Shown one piece after another: positions 44,404 through 53,073 of a DNA stretch of 64,000 bases. Numbering within the stretch: the first letter of the stretch is position 1; each line of letters begins with the position of its first letter. The stretch comes from Chitinophagaceae bacterium (GTDB lineage: Bacteria > Bacteroidota > Bacteroidia > Chitinophagales > Chitinophagaceae), in assembly GCA_947447265.1 (NCBI GenBank), contig CANFKC010000002.1, positions 141,845 through 205,844 on the forward strand, in the 5' to 3' direction. A program made the position numbers and the translations under genes. The notes under the pieces were generated by a model, which saw only the letters and a list, made by a program, of their open reading frames with translations, had not been told where the DNA came from and ran no database searches.

Positions 44404-45969
44404 TTAATCTTTCATTATTTTACCTGCATACTGGCCGTTTACCTGTATGAGGTAGACGCCGGAGTGCAGATTTTGAAGGTTAATGCGGATGTTTTTGGCG
44501 TTGGATGTTTGCTTGAGGGTTTGTTTTCCGTCGCTGCCCGTGACGGTTACTTCAACTGTTTTTTCGCTGTAGCCTGCTGGCATTACAATTTTTATTTCGC
44601 TGGTAGCCGGGTCGGTCTCTATCCGGATTTTGCTCTCCGAACTTCCGAAAACAACATCTTCATCAATAGGCTTGCCGCCATTTTTTGAAGGGATTTCATT
44701 CACTACAACTGTAGGTACCGCAGCTTTTTTAACGGCAGGGCACAGTACGTTATTGAGTATAAGCCTGTAGCCTGGCGATGAATTATGGAATGCGAGGTTA
44801 GTTGGTGGTGCACCCACACTATGCTGGTAATCTTCAGGGTCATGGCCGCCATAAAAAGTCCAGGAACCGCGTTGGTAGTCGCCATGTATATAGCGGGCTT
44901 CGTTCTGGCCCTTGCTTTCGCCCATAACCAATACCGTTGGTTTTAAGGCCTCTTTACGAAAAGCTGTGGTCTGGCCCATAAAACCCTTAATGCTGTTGGT
45001 GTGATTTTGGGTAAGCATAGCGGGAACGATATCCAGGTTCACAGGGAAGGCATTCAAAGTGAAGAAATCCTTGTCCTTTTCTACTCTGCGGAAATTGGTA
45101 TTATCGATATTAGAATATTCGTATTCGTAAGGGCTGGTAACAAGGGTGAAATTTTTGAAAGCGAAACATTTACTGAAGTTCAGCTTGCTTTGTGCTTCCG
45201 CGTCCATAGGGTCGCCGTCAAATTGTGTTTCACAAATGTCTATGCCTTCTGCCGCGAGTGCAATATCATAGGTGTCGGTAGCAGAACACATGGCAAACAG
45301 GTTGCCGCCACTGCCTACAAAGGCCACTATCTTTTTGAGGACGGCCAGCTGCATTTGCGACACCTTTTTAAAGCTGTGTTTTACTGCGGCACGCTCGGCT
45401 GAATTCTGGTCGTTTATATACCACTGCTGGCCGCGCATCTGGCTCCAGAATTTTCCGTACTGGCCGGTAAAATCTTCGTGGTGCAGGTGCAGCCAGTCGT
45501 AGTTTTCCAGTTTGCCGCTTAAAACCTCGTCAATGTATATTTTGTCGAAAGGAATTTCGGCATAGGTTAGTGCCAGTGTTACCGCATCGTCCCAGGGTTC
45601 TTTGCTTAGTGGGGTATATACTGCAATGCGTGGTGGTTTTTCCAGTTTTACCATAGCGCCATCATACTTAAGGCCTTTTATTTCTTTAGTGATGTCGGTA
45701 TACTCTTTGTCCTTTAGGTTGGTAAAACTTACGCCACGGTCGTTGCAGAGTTTTTCCAGTTTTTTAGAATACGTCATTCCAAAACTGCCGCCGCGGTAGT
45801 TAAGCAGCCAATCTACGGGGCCTTCCTTCATTGCGGCAAATGCAATGCCGTAGGCTTTAAGATGGTTTGTTTGGCCGTCAGCATCCATAGGGATGAGTAT
45901 TTTGTTGCCGAAGGTTAGTGATGAGGTGGTAAGTGCAATAAACAATAATAAAAATAATCTCATGGGCAT
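44404..45969 (-). CDS. Paralog of the 42285 protein with a T9SS sorting domain
   Basis: A 521-residue exported protein. Residues 1-430 are clearly homologous to the protein at 42285-43553 with all the same motifs (LIPMDADGQTNHLKAYG, PWDDAVTLALTYAEIPF, MCSATDTYDIALAAEGIDIC, GFMGQTTAFRKE, GGHDPEDYQH). After a linker (about 430-460) it adds a T9SS-type C-terminal domain (IKIVMPAGYSEKTVEVTVTGSDGKQTLKQT ... INLQNLHSGVYLIQVNGQYAGKIMKD). The untailed copy should stay in the periplasm, this one should be exported to the cell surface. The two genes run in the same direction with the repeat-rich gap between. ATG 45963 is a possible alternative start. Confidence 0.8.
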   Translation of the reverse strand: MPMRLFLLLFIALTTSSLTFGNKILIPMDADGQTNHLKAYGIAFAAMKEGPVDWLLNYRGGSFGMTYSKKLEKLCNDRGVSFTNLKDKEYTDITKEIKGLKYDGAMVKLEKPPRIAVYTPLSKEPWDDAVTLALTYAEIPFDKIYIDEVLSGKLENYDWLHLHHEDFTGQYGKFWSQMRGQQWYINDQNSAERAAVKHSFKKVSQMQLAVLKKIVAFVGSGGNLFAMCSATDTYDIALAAEGIDICETQFDGDPMDAEAQSKLNFSKCFAFKNFTLVTSPYEYEYSNIDNTNFRRVEKDKDFFTLNAFPVNLDIVPAMLTQNHTNSIKGFMGQTTAFRKEALKPTVLVMGESKGQNEARYIHGDYQRGSWTFYGGHDPEDYQHSVGAPPTNLAFHNSSPGYRLILNNVLCPAVKKAAVPTVVVNEIPSKNGGKPIDEDVVFGSSESKIRIETDPATSEIKIVMPAGYSEKTVEVTVTGSDGKQTLKQTSNAKNIRINLQNLHSGVYLIQVNGQYAGKIMKD

Positions 45970-46183
45970 GCCTTATTGTGAATACAGGTTTGCATTAAAT
46001 GAATACGAACTAAAAAACATAAGAGATGTTTTTTATAAAATAAAATTTGCGGTGGTGCGTCCGGTTGAATTAACAAAGCTAATATAAAGAGTTGGTGTTT
46101 TGAGTTGTCAAAGAGACTTTTAACCAATGGTTTATAAAATAATTTTGCCCCGGCGCACTAAAAATTAAAAAACCTCAATCACT

Positions 46184-46215
46184 TTTGTATAATTGCGGTT
46201 AATCCAATAACTTTG
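46184..46215 (+). promoter_or_regulatory. atpG promoter
   Basis: TTTG 46184-46187 and TAACTTTG 46208-46215 are spaced by 20 bases. The ATG is 33 bases after the -7 element. This shows that atpG here has a promoter of its own. Confidence 0.83.
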
Positions 46216-46247
46216 CACCCAAATTAATCATACTTATTTAAAATAAT

Positions 46248-47129
46248 ATGTCGGGGCAGCTCAAAGAGGTTCGGAATCGTATAAAGTCAGTAACATCTAC
46301 ACAGCAGATTACTAAGGCCATGAAAATGGTGAGCGCCGCTAAATTGCGCCGCGCCCAGGATGCTATCTTACAGATGCGCCCTTACTCCAGGAAACTGCAG
46401 GAGATGCTTAGTAATATTGTTAGCAGTGTATCTTCAGACTTGAGCTTACCGCTTGCGGATGTAAGGCCGGTGGAAAGGGTATTAATTATACCTGTAACCA
46501 GCGATCGTGGCCTTTGCGGAGGTTACAATGCAAACGTTATTAAGATGGCTGTTCAGCGCATTAACGATGAATACGCTACACAGAAAAGCAAGGGCAATGT
46601 AGTTATTCTGCCATTGGGTAAGAAGGGTTTTGAATACTTTACCCGTCATGGTTATAAAGTGGTTGCAGATTTCTGGACCGTTTTTTCTGACCTTACTTTC
46701 GATAATGTTCGCCGTGCAGCTATTTATGCACAGGAAGGCTTCCTGAATAAGGAGTTTGACCGTGTTGAAATTGTATACAGCCAATTTAAGAATGCAGCTA
46801 CACAGGAGTTTATTGTTGAGCCATACCTGCCAATACCAAAAGTAGAGCAGAAGAAAGGCGGCAAGAACATCGACTTTATTTTTGAACCTTCAATGGCTTC
46901 GTTATTAACAGAACTGATGCCTAAGATATTGAATACTCAGGTGTATAAATCAGTACTGGATGCGAATGCTTCGGAGCATGGAGCGCGTATGACGGCAATG
47001 GATAAGGCAAGTGAAAACGCGAATGAACTTATCAAGTCGCTGAAAATTAGCTATAACCGTGCCCGTCAGGCTGCAATTACTACCGAACTTACTGAAATTG
47101 TGAGCGGTGCAGCTGCATTACAAGGCTAG
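46248..47129 (+). CDS. atpG: ATP synthase F1 gamma subunit
   Basis: The gamma subunit is the central rotor shaft of F1F0 ATP synthase. The 293-residue protein shows both end helices that form the shaft: QLKEVRNRIKSVTSTQQITKAMKMVSAAKLRRAQ (residues 3-36) and RMTAMDKASENANELIKSLKISYNRARQAAITTELTEIVSGAAAL (about 245-290), with VTSDRGLCGGYNANVIK between. It is complete. The alpha, delta and other ATP synthase genes are not beside it: the upstream gene is the T9SS-tailed paralog on the other strand, and a terminator follows. So it is split from the usual atp operon. Confidence 0.97.
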   Translation: MSGQLKEVRNRIKSVTSTQQITKAMKMVSAAKLRRAQDAILQMRPYSRKLQEMLSNIVSSVSSDLSLPLADVRPVERVLIIPVTSDRGLCGGYNANVIKMAVQRINDEYATQKSKGNVVILPLGKKGFEYFTRHGYKVVADFWTVFSDLTFDNVRRAAIYAQEGFLNKEFDRVEIVYSQFKNAATQEFIVEPYLPIPKVEQKKGGKNIDFIFEPSMASLLTELMPKILNTQVYKSVLDANASEHGARMTAMDKASENANELIKSLKISYNRARQAAITTELTEIVSGAAALQG

Positions 47130-47247
47130 TAACTATAATGGCTCAATGGCTCAATTGCGCAATGCATGGTTGTTGTTGAATTGCTGAAGTAACGAAATGA
47201 CTGAATTGTAAACTTGCCGGTTATCACGGCTTCTGATAAATGAATTG

Positions 47248-47284
47248 AAAACCTCCGCACAATAAGTTGCGGAGGTTTTTTACT
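47248..47284 (+). terminator. atpG terminator
   Basis: AAAACCTCCGCA (47248-47259) pairs with TGCGGAGGTTTT (47268-47279), then TTACTTTT. It is 118 bases after the atpG stop; the sequence between holds short repeats of AATGGCTCAAT. Confidence 0.9.
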
Positions 47285-47302
47285 TTTATGGAAATATTTA
47301 GC

Positions 47303-49147
47303 ATGAACAGTCGTGGTTTCCTTATCGTTATTCTATTATTCGCATGTATTAATGGGTTTGCCCAGCGTTCAAAAACATATACGGCAAACTATTGCGGTAG
47401 TGTAGTATTGAAAGATGTTGCAGACAAATACAATGTGTCCCTACAGAGTCTTGAAATGCCTGAAATAGAAGGTGATGCAGAAGAAGCCAGACTACGCGAA
47501 ATAAAAGCACAATCGGCGGCACGCTTCCCACATAAAGTGAGCCTGCAGGCCCTGAAGACTACCAGCGCTGCTATGCCGATACTGGCTACAAATTTTGTCG
47601 CGGATAGTTTTACCGGCATTCCACCCGATAATTATATGGCAATCAGCCTGGGTAAAAAGGCCGTTTCTGTAATTAACCAAAGCATTGCTATACATGACGG
47701 TAATACAGGTAACTATTTATACAAGAAGACTCTGGGCTATTTTTCAAGCCCAATAGGGCTACACTCCACTAACGATAATAAGTTTGACCCCAAGGTGATG
47801 TACGACCCGGAGGCCGATAAGTTTATATGCGTGATGCTGAATGGTATTAACCAGTATAATTACATAGTGGTTGCGTTTTCAGCAACAAACGACCCTGCGG
47901 GTACCTGGCACTTTTATAAGTTTTATGGCGACTATACCGCAGATACTACCTGGTTTGACTACCCGGCTATTTCCATGACAAAAAATGAATTTTTCCTTAC
48001 CGGTAATAAAATAAAGTTTGATAGCAGCTGGCAGGCTGGTTTCAAACAAACCCTGATATATCAATTGCGTAAACAGGACGGTTATAGCGGGAGTGCAACA
48101 GTTAGTTATACTATATGGGATAGCATAAGTTATAACGGTAAGAACCTGCGTTGCCTGCACCCGGTAAAGCCCGGTTACCTGCTGGAAGGGCCGGCTCAAT
48201 ATTTCCTTTCTAACAGGAATTTTGATGTGCTCAACGATACTGTATTCCTCGTAAAAGTGTCCGATACCATTGGTGGCGGTGGTGGGCTTACGGTTACACC
48301 GCTTGTTTCCAGCCTTTCGTATGGCGTGCCACCTAATGGCCGGCAAACGGATACCAATTACACCCTGGCAACTAATGACGGTCGCATACTGGGTGCTTTC
48401 GTATCTGGCAACGAAATTCAGTTTGTGAATACCTCCGTGAACCCGCTGAATGGTTCCTCATCAGTATACCACGGTATTATTGCCAACTACAATAGCAGCC
48501 CGACCCTTACTGGGCATATTTACAGTTTTGATTCGCTAGACCTCGGTTACCCTAATATATCTTATACAGGTTATTCCGGCACAACAAATCAGTCTATCAT
48601 CACCTTCAATTATACGGGGCCAAATACCAATCCGGGTTTTGGAGCTGCCTATTTTGATGGCAGTTCTTATTCTAATATGCTGAACATTAAGTCTGGCGAG
48701 GCAAACATTCACCAACTGGCACAAAAGGAGCAGCGCTGGGGCGACTATAGCGGCTCTCAGCCTGATTGGGGTATGGTAGGTTCCGTTTGGTGCGAGGGCA
48801 TTTATGGTAAAAACCTATACCGTTATGGCTGTTATATGGCCCAGCTATATTCCCCGAACTTTACAGGCGTGAAGGCAGTAAAAACTAATACACAAACTAA
48901 TTTGTTCCCTAATCCGGCAATGGAATATGTAAAGTTTGAATTTTCTATAGCCAGGAAACAACACATGGATTTTGTGATTTGCGATGTGCAGGGCAGGGTA
49001 GTTGATAAATTACTTTCGCAGGTGTGTGAAGCCGGTAAAAATGTAATAGAATTTAATATTGCATCACTGGCGCCGGGTACCTATTTGCTGAAGGGTAAGG
49101 GCGAGCAGGGCGAGCTGGTTGAGGCAGGTAAGTTTATACGGAAATAG
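47303..49147 (+). CDS. T9SS-secreted protein of unknown function
   Basis: A 614-residue exported protein. ATG 47303 gives the signal peptide GFLIVILLFACINGFAQ. The middle is beta-rich with phrases such as FDPKVMYDPEADKFICVML, DPAGTWHFYKFYGD and WGDYSGSQPDWG that occur in exo-alpha-sialidase-like or propeller-type surface proteins; no catalytic residue can be assigned. The C-terminus is a type A T9SS sorting domain (LFPNPAMEYVKFEFSIARKQHMDFVICDVQGRVVDKLL ... LAPGTYLLKGKGEQGELVEAGKFIRK). A small exported protein gene follows after 11 bases. Confidence 0.83.
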   Translation: MNSRGFLIVILLFACINGFAQRSKTYTANYCGSVVLKDVADKYNVSLQSLEMPEIEGDAEEARLREIKAQSAARFPHKVSLQALKTTSAAMPILATNFVADSFTGIPPDNYMAISLGKKAVSVINQSIAIHDGNTGNYLYKKTLGYFSSPIGLHSTNDNKFDPKVMYDPEADKFICVMLNGINQYNYIVVAFSATNDPAGTWHFYKFYGDYTADTTWFDYPAISMTKNEFFLTGNKIKFDSSWQAGFKQTLIYQLRKQDGYSGSATVSYTIWDSISYNGKNLRCLHPVKPGYLLEGPAQYFLSNRNFDVLNDTVFLVKVSDTIGGGGGLTVTPLVSSLSYGVPPNGRQTDTNYTLATNDGRILGAFVSGNEIQFVNTSVNPLNGSSSVYHGIIANYNSSPTLTGHIYSFDSLDLGYPNISYTGYSGTTNQSIITFNYTGPNTNPGFGAAYFDGSSYSNMLNIKSGEANIHQLAQKEQRWGDYSGSQPDWGMVGSVWCEGIYGKNLYRYGCYMAQLYSPNFTGVKAVKTNTQTNLFPNPAMEYVKFEFSIARKQHMDFVICDVQGRVVDKLLSQVCEAGKNVIEFNIASLAPGTYLLKGKGEQGELVEAGKFIRK

Positions 49148-49158
49148 CAGTTCAGCCC

Positions 49159-49674
49159 ATGAAATACATTTTAATAGTATTAATTGCATTGTCGTGCCAT
49201 GTGGCAATTGCCCAGCGCGATGTACCACCTACAAAGTCATTCAGCATATACCTGCAAGGGAAAAAAGAGCCTGTGGCATTTGATATTGCAGCCATCAAAA
49301 AAATGAAACAGGATAACCTGGGCAATATCAGTATTAAAAACCACCGGGGCGAAGAAAAGTATGCTGTTAAGGCTGCAACCGGCGTGCTGCTGAAGTCTTT
49401 TTTTGATGTTGCTAAAATTACTACTGAAAAACCAAAGCAGCTCAGCGAGCTCTACGTTGTTCTTGTAGCGTCTGACGGCTACCGGAATGTTTATTCCTGG
49501 AACGAGATATTTAATACGGAGGTTGGTAACCATATCTATGTAATAACATCTATGGACGGCAAGGGCATGGACGAAATGAATGGCGCCATTACAGTATTGT
49601 CGCTGGGCGATATGAATGGAGGTGCGCGCCACCTGAGGGGGCTGGAGAAAATTGAGGTGAGGAAAGTGGAATAA
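49159..49674 (+). CDS. Small exported protein, possibly molybdopterin-domain-like
   Basis: A 171-residue protein with a signal peptide (YILIVLIALSCHVAIAQ). The segment AATGVLLKSFFDVAKITTEKPKQLSELYVVLVASDGYRNVYSWNEIFNTEVG resembles the SUOX-type molybdopterin-binding fold (a 'G-x-x-L-x-x-hh' helix followed by 'h-x-h-x-A-x-DGY-x-x-x-h-s'). The cofactor-binding Cys is not obvious, so it may be a ligand-free relative. It lies 11 bases after the T9SS cargo gene in the same direction and is probably co-transcribed. Confidence 0.6.
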   Translation: MKYILIVLIALSCHVAIAQRDVPPTKSFSIYLQGKKEPVAFDIAAIKKMKQDNLGNISIKNHRGEEKYAVKAATGVLLKSFFDVAKITTEKPKQLSELYVVLVASDGYRNVYSWNEIFNTEVGNHIYVITSMDGKGMDEMNGAITVLSLGDMNGGARHLRGLEKIEVRKVE

Positions 49675-49727
49675 TAGCTGCCCGCAATTAAGGGAATCCG
49701 AACTGAATTATTGGTCTATAAATCAGC

Positions 49728-49766
49728 ACAATGGCCCTGTCACAGCGACAGGGCCATTGTATAAAA
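49728..49766. terminator. Bidirectional terminator
   Basis: ACAATGGCCCTGTC (49728-49741) pairs perfectly with GACAGGGCCATTGT (49747-49760), loop ACAGC, in the 93-base gap between convergent genes. ATAAAAATC follows on the plus strand and a T-poor flank on the other, so termination may be stronger for the minus-strand peptidase. Confidence 0.85.
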
Positions 49767-49767
49767 A

Positions 49768-50514
49768 TCACTTAATGGCCTTTATTAAATCTGTATAGCT
49801 ATTTACAGGGGTAGGGGAGCAACTACTATCTAACTGCAACACCATGTAGTGCAGGTGCGTGGGAGAGCGTTTTTTAATGGCATTAAAGCCGGTACGGCCC
49901 ACTTCCGCTATTACATCTCCTGGTTTTACGATGTAGCCGGGGCGCACCAATACGCGGCTGTTGTGTGCGTAATAATAGAAGCGATTGGTCAGCGGATCAT
50001 ATATCCAAATGTAGTTGCCTCCGCGTTGGTCTGATGGTTGTTCCCATTCGGCTTCAGTTGCCACCACAATGCCTGCTGTGGCACTGAGCACATTGACTTT
50101 TTCGTGGGTGTTATCATCAATATCATCCTGGTTTTTATCTTTAATAAAGATGTCGTGAGCCGGATGACCACCATGCTTATTGCCGGCAAAATAGTTGTAG
50201 CCTGATGCAATATAGCCACTGCCGCTTTTGCCGCCTATAGCCTTGCTATTATAGCCTGCCAATGGGAATTTGTAAACCTGTGGAAAGTCTTTCCCGCCAT
50301 TCTTATAGTAGAAGCTTTTTACTTTCGGCAATAGTGTTTTCAGTTGCTGCTGAGCATCTCGTTTTGTTATTTTTCCGTCCCGGACTTTGTTGTTGAGTGT
50401 ATTCAGTTGGTCGCATGGCGAATCGACGTACATTTTGCGGGGAGGACTAGCCAGTAATGTGCTAACCGCAAAGCAAAACGAAAGAATAGTGAATGTATGT
50501 AAGTGCCTGCGCAT
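49768..50514 (-). CDS. M23-family metallopeptidase
   Basis: A 248-residue exported protein (signal peptide FTILSFCFAVSTLLAS) with a peptidase M23 (lysostaphin/LytM) domain. The zinc ligands are seen in GGHPAHDIFI (H-x-x-x-D) and PTHLHYMVL (H-x-H); the middle has the typical VLSATAGIVVATE and PGYIVKPGDVIAEVGRTG. M23 enzymes cut peptide cross-links in peptidoglycan. It follows the DUF4846 gene by 6 bases, so the two are one operon and may act together on the cell wall. Confidence 0.9.
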   Translation of the reverse strand: MRRHLHTFTILSFCFAVSTLLASPPRKMYVDSPCDQLNTLNNKVRDGKITKRDAQQQLKTLLPKVKSFYYKNGGKDFPQVYKFPLAGYNSKAIGGKSGSGYIASGYNYFAGNKHGGHPAHDIFIKDKNQDDIDDNTHEKVNVLSATAGIVVATEAEWEQPSDQRGGNYIWIYDPLTNRFYYYAHNSRVLVRPGYIVKPGDVIAEVGRTGFNAIKKRSPTHLHYMVLQLDSSCSPTPVNSYTDLIKAIK

Positions 50515-50520
50515 AGTAAG

Positions 50521-51360
50521 TTAGTTGTCAGCGAACCTCATGAGTTGGCTGGTCGTAAAATCCCATTCCGGGGTAATAATGTTTGGGTTTGCCGCGTTTA
50601 GTTCGTACCATGGGCTTATGTCGCGATTGTTGCGGTTGGTAAGTAACTGCATCTCCTGCGCTGGCATATAGCTTTGCGTGAGCAAAAATATCTTTTTACC
50701 TGCATTATTTTCGGCCATATCTACAATCAGTTCGGCATGGCCTGGGCTGCCACCTTTTATCAGGATGTCGCCAGGTTGCATATCATTATACTTTACTTTC
50801 ACCAGTTCTTTGGAAAGCGATAATGTGCCGCCGTAGTTATATACAACATCCATAAAATCGAGGAAGGTTTTGTACGAATTGTCCGGCTGGGCAGTTTTAA
50901 CCCATTTTGTTTTATTGCCTGTGATGCTTATCCGGTAACCCTCTTTCCACTTGCTGTATTCAGCCCGGAAGCCGTTGGTGAAATTGAAGTGAATTTTGTT
51001 TTCCTGGTGTGTTGTATATAGATATTCGGCCCGGACGTGCATAATAACATCGGCGCATTGCTGAAGGTTTTTATTGCCTATGTTTATATCTATAACAGCG
51101 GCATATAGATTGTTATTGAATTTGGTTGTGCCATCATAATAGCGCACGGGGCTTCCATCCGGCTTCACTTTCAGTTTGCGCAGGAAATTGGCGAACGTTC
51201 CCTCTTTTTCTGGAACCCTGTTAAAGCCCTTTGGGCAGTTGATACGCTCGCCAATTACGTTGCCTTTTGCATTTATAAATGCAGATTGGGCTATAGCGTA
51301 CCGCAATGCCAGGAAGCTGAGCACAGCCACTAACGAGGCACCAATCAGAATTTTACGCAT
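50521..51360 (-). CDS. DUF4846 exported protein
   Basis: A 279-residue protein; ATG 51360 gives the membrane segment ILIGASLVAVLSFLALRYAIAQ, which is a signal peptide or anchor. The body matches DUF4846, with conserved phrases FANFLRKLKVKPDGSPVRYYDG, QCADVIMHVRAEYLY, and PGDILIKGGSPGHAELIVDMAEN, which has the Gly-His pattern of NlpC/P60-like or CHAP-like lysins, though no full triad is clear. It is the first gene of a two-gene unit with the M23 peptidase, so a cell-wall role is likely. It is divergent from the SDR gene. Confidence 0.82.
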   Translation of the reverse strand: MRKILIGASLVAVLSFLALRYAIAQSAFINAKGNVIGERINCPKGFNRVPEKEGTFANFLRKLKVKPDGSPVRYYDGTTKFNNNLYAAVIDINIGNKNLQQCADVIMHVRAEYLYTTHQENKIHFNFTNGFRAEYSKWKEGYRISITGNKTKWVKTAQPDNSYKTFLDFMDVVYNYGGTLSLSKELVKVKYNDMQPGDILIKGGSPGHAELIVDMAENNAGKKIFLLTQSYMPAQEMQLLTNRNNRDISPWYELNAANPNIITPEWDFTTSQLMRFADN

Positions 51361-51479
51361 CACGGGGGGATTTTTTTGCATGATAAAGATAACAAATCAC
51401 AAGGCTAGAATATTGTGTAAAAATGAAATGAGCCGTTTTATTTTGCTTTTGTATTTTTACACCCTCAATTGTACAAATA

Positions 51480-52355
51480 ATGAAGGTATTCATATCAGGG
51501 GCATCGGGTCTTGTGGGCGGTAACTGCCTGAAGCATTTTAAGGAACAGGGGCTGGAGACAGTCGGTTCTTACTTTTCCTTCGAGACAGATGATACGGTGT
51601 TCTATGATACCCTGCTTCCTGACCATCCGATGAACTTTGATGTTGCGGAATTTAAGCCCGACGTTATTGTACATTGCGGCGCCCTCACTCACGTTGACTA
51701 TTGCGAAACGCATGAGCAGGAAAGCTATGAAAAGACAGTGCAAAGCACAATCAACCTGATTGCGCTGGCAAAGGAGTGCAATGCCAAAATGGTATATATC
51801 TCTACCGACTATGTTTTTGATGGAAAAGATGGCCCCTACAAAGAAAATGGCCCTATTAACCCGTTAAGTGTTTATGCGCACCATAAGCTGGAAGCGGAAA
51901 TAATGGTGCTGGAGGAAATTAAGAATGCGCTCGTGTTGCGGGTTACCAACGTTTATGGAAATGAGCTTCGCGGTAAGAATTTTGTTGCACGGATAGTTGA
52001 CCAATGTCAGCAAGGCCAGAAACTTACCCTGAAATTGCCTTACGATCAGTATGCTTCTCCTGCGAGTGCATGGGATATCGCCAGGGCAATGTTCGTGTTA
52101 TTGCGCGATGGTAAAACGGGTGTTTATAACATAGGTGGCACCGATTATATGAATAGGGTAGAGCTGGCGCTGCGGGTGCTGAGTTATTTCCCGGATGCCG
52201 AATATGATTTGATACCGATCTCAACCGCCGAAATGAATCAACCCGCTGCACGTCCGCTTTTAGGTGGCTTTGTAAAGGCGAAATTCAGCAGCGAATACCC
52301 AGAGTTTTTGTTCGGTAATATTGATAGCTATCTGAAAGAAGTATTGAGCAGGTAG
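51480..52355 (+). CDS. RmlD-like extended SDR reductase
   Basis: A 291-residue NAD(P)-dependent short-chain dehydrogenase of the dTDP-4-dehydrorhamnose reductase (RmlD) type. The nucleotide loop is GASGLVGGNC (residues 7-16), the strand VIVHCGALTHVD is next, the catalytic Ser-Tyr-Lys region is MVYISTDYVFDG and YAHHK, and the end is YPEFLFGNIDSYLKEVL. RmlD makes dTDP-L-rhamnose, but its partners RmlA, B and C are absent here, so the substrate is open. It stands alone. Confidence 0.85.
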   Translation: MKVFISGASGLVGGNCLKHFKEQGLETVGSYFSFETDDTVFYDTLLPDHPMNFDVAEFKPDVIVHCGALTHVDYCETHEQESYEKTVQSTINLIALAKECNAKMVYISTDYVFDGKDGPYKENGPINPLSVYAHHKLEAEIMVLEEIKNALVLRVTNVYGNELRGKNFVARIVDQCQQGQKLTLKLPYDQYASPASAWDIARAMFVLLRDGKTGVYNIGGTDYMNRVELALRVLSYFPDAEYDLIPISTAEMNQPAARPLLGGFVKAKFSSEYPEFLFGNIDSYLKEVLSR

Positions 52356-52402
52356 GCTGGGGGCTTCAAATGAAACATATTGTGAGCAATGGAACCGCTG
52401 TG

Positions 52403-52903
52403 CTATTCTGAAGCATCAGTAGTGTCTGTATTCTCGTGAAACGCTTCTTGAGCAATGTCTGCTTTCAGTTTGGTAATTTTTCGCAGACCTCCAGCTAATA
52501 GTAGAATAGTGAATGCCGGCAATGCTAATACAGCCACCCAATAGCCAAAATGGTTGTACAGCATGGCAATTGGAGCTAAAATTCTTACATCATCAACGGC
52601 TTTAGATTCTAATTGATTGAGATCGTAAGCAATCCAGATGCTCAGCAAAGGAAGAGATATAGCTACAAAAAGGAAAGTCCGTTTCAAATCTTGCAATTCA
52701 TTGTTTGGCGTGGCATAAACAGGTGCCTCGTAAAGTGGCTTGTTTCCATCTTTTTTAATGCGCAGTAGTAAATAAACAGACACGGCAATGCAAGCTAGTC
52801 CGGCACCTATTCCCAGCATTTTATTGCTCACGGTGAAAAACATTACTATCCCAATAACGAAAAATGCGACTGCCCTAACGATTAAGATTTTTTTTGCTTC
52901 CAT
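52403..52903 (-). CDS. Four-segment membrane protein, unknown
   Basis: A 166-residue integral membrane protein with four hydrophobic segments: ILIVRAVAFFVIGIVMFFTV, MLGIGAGLACIAVSVYLLL, TFLFVAISLPLLSIWIAYDL and YWVAVLALPAFTILLLAGGL. A charged tail rich in Thr/Asp/Glu follows. I recognise no family. It is convergent with the SDR gene. Confidence 0.65.
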   Translation of the reverse strand: MEAKKILIVRAVAFFVIGIVMFFTVSNKMLGIGAGLACIAVSVYLLLRIKKDGNKPLYEAPVYATPNNELQDLKRTFLFVAISLPLLSIWIAYDLNQLESKAVDDVRILAPIAMLYNHFGYWVAVLALPAFTILLLAGGLRKITKLKADIAQEAFHENTDTTDASE

Positions 52904-53073
52904 AGGTTGAACTCAAATTTAGGTATTTTGAAATAGTTTTAGCGAGTATGAATATCTTTCGTATCAAGAATTTGACGACCAATCTTTCCCAATATAATAC
53001 ATGAAGGGCATATTGTAGGCAGCATCCCGGTAAGCCGGTGTTGTGTTGTTTCCTCCGGTAAAGTTATGCCAAT

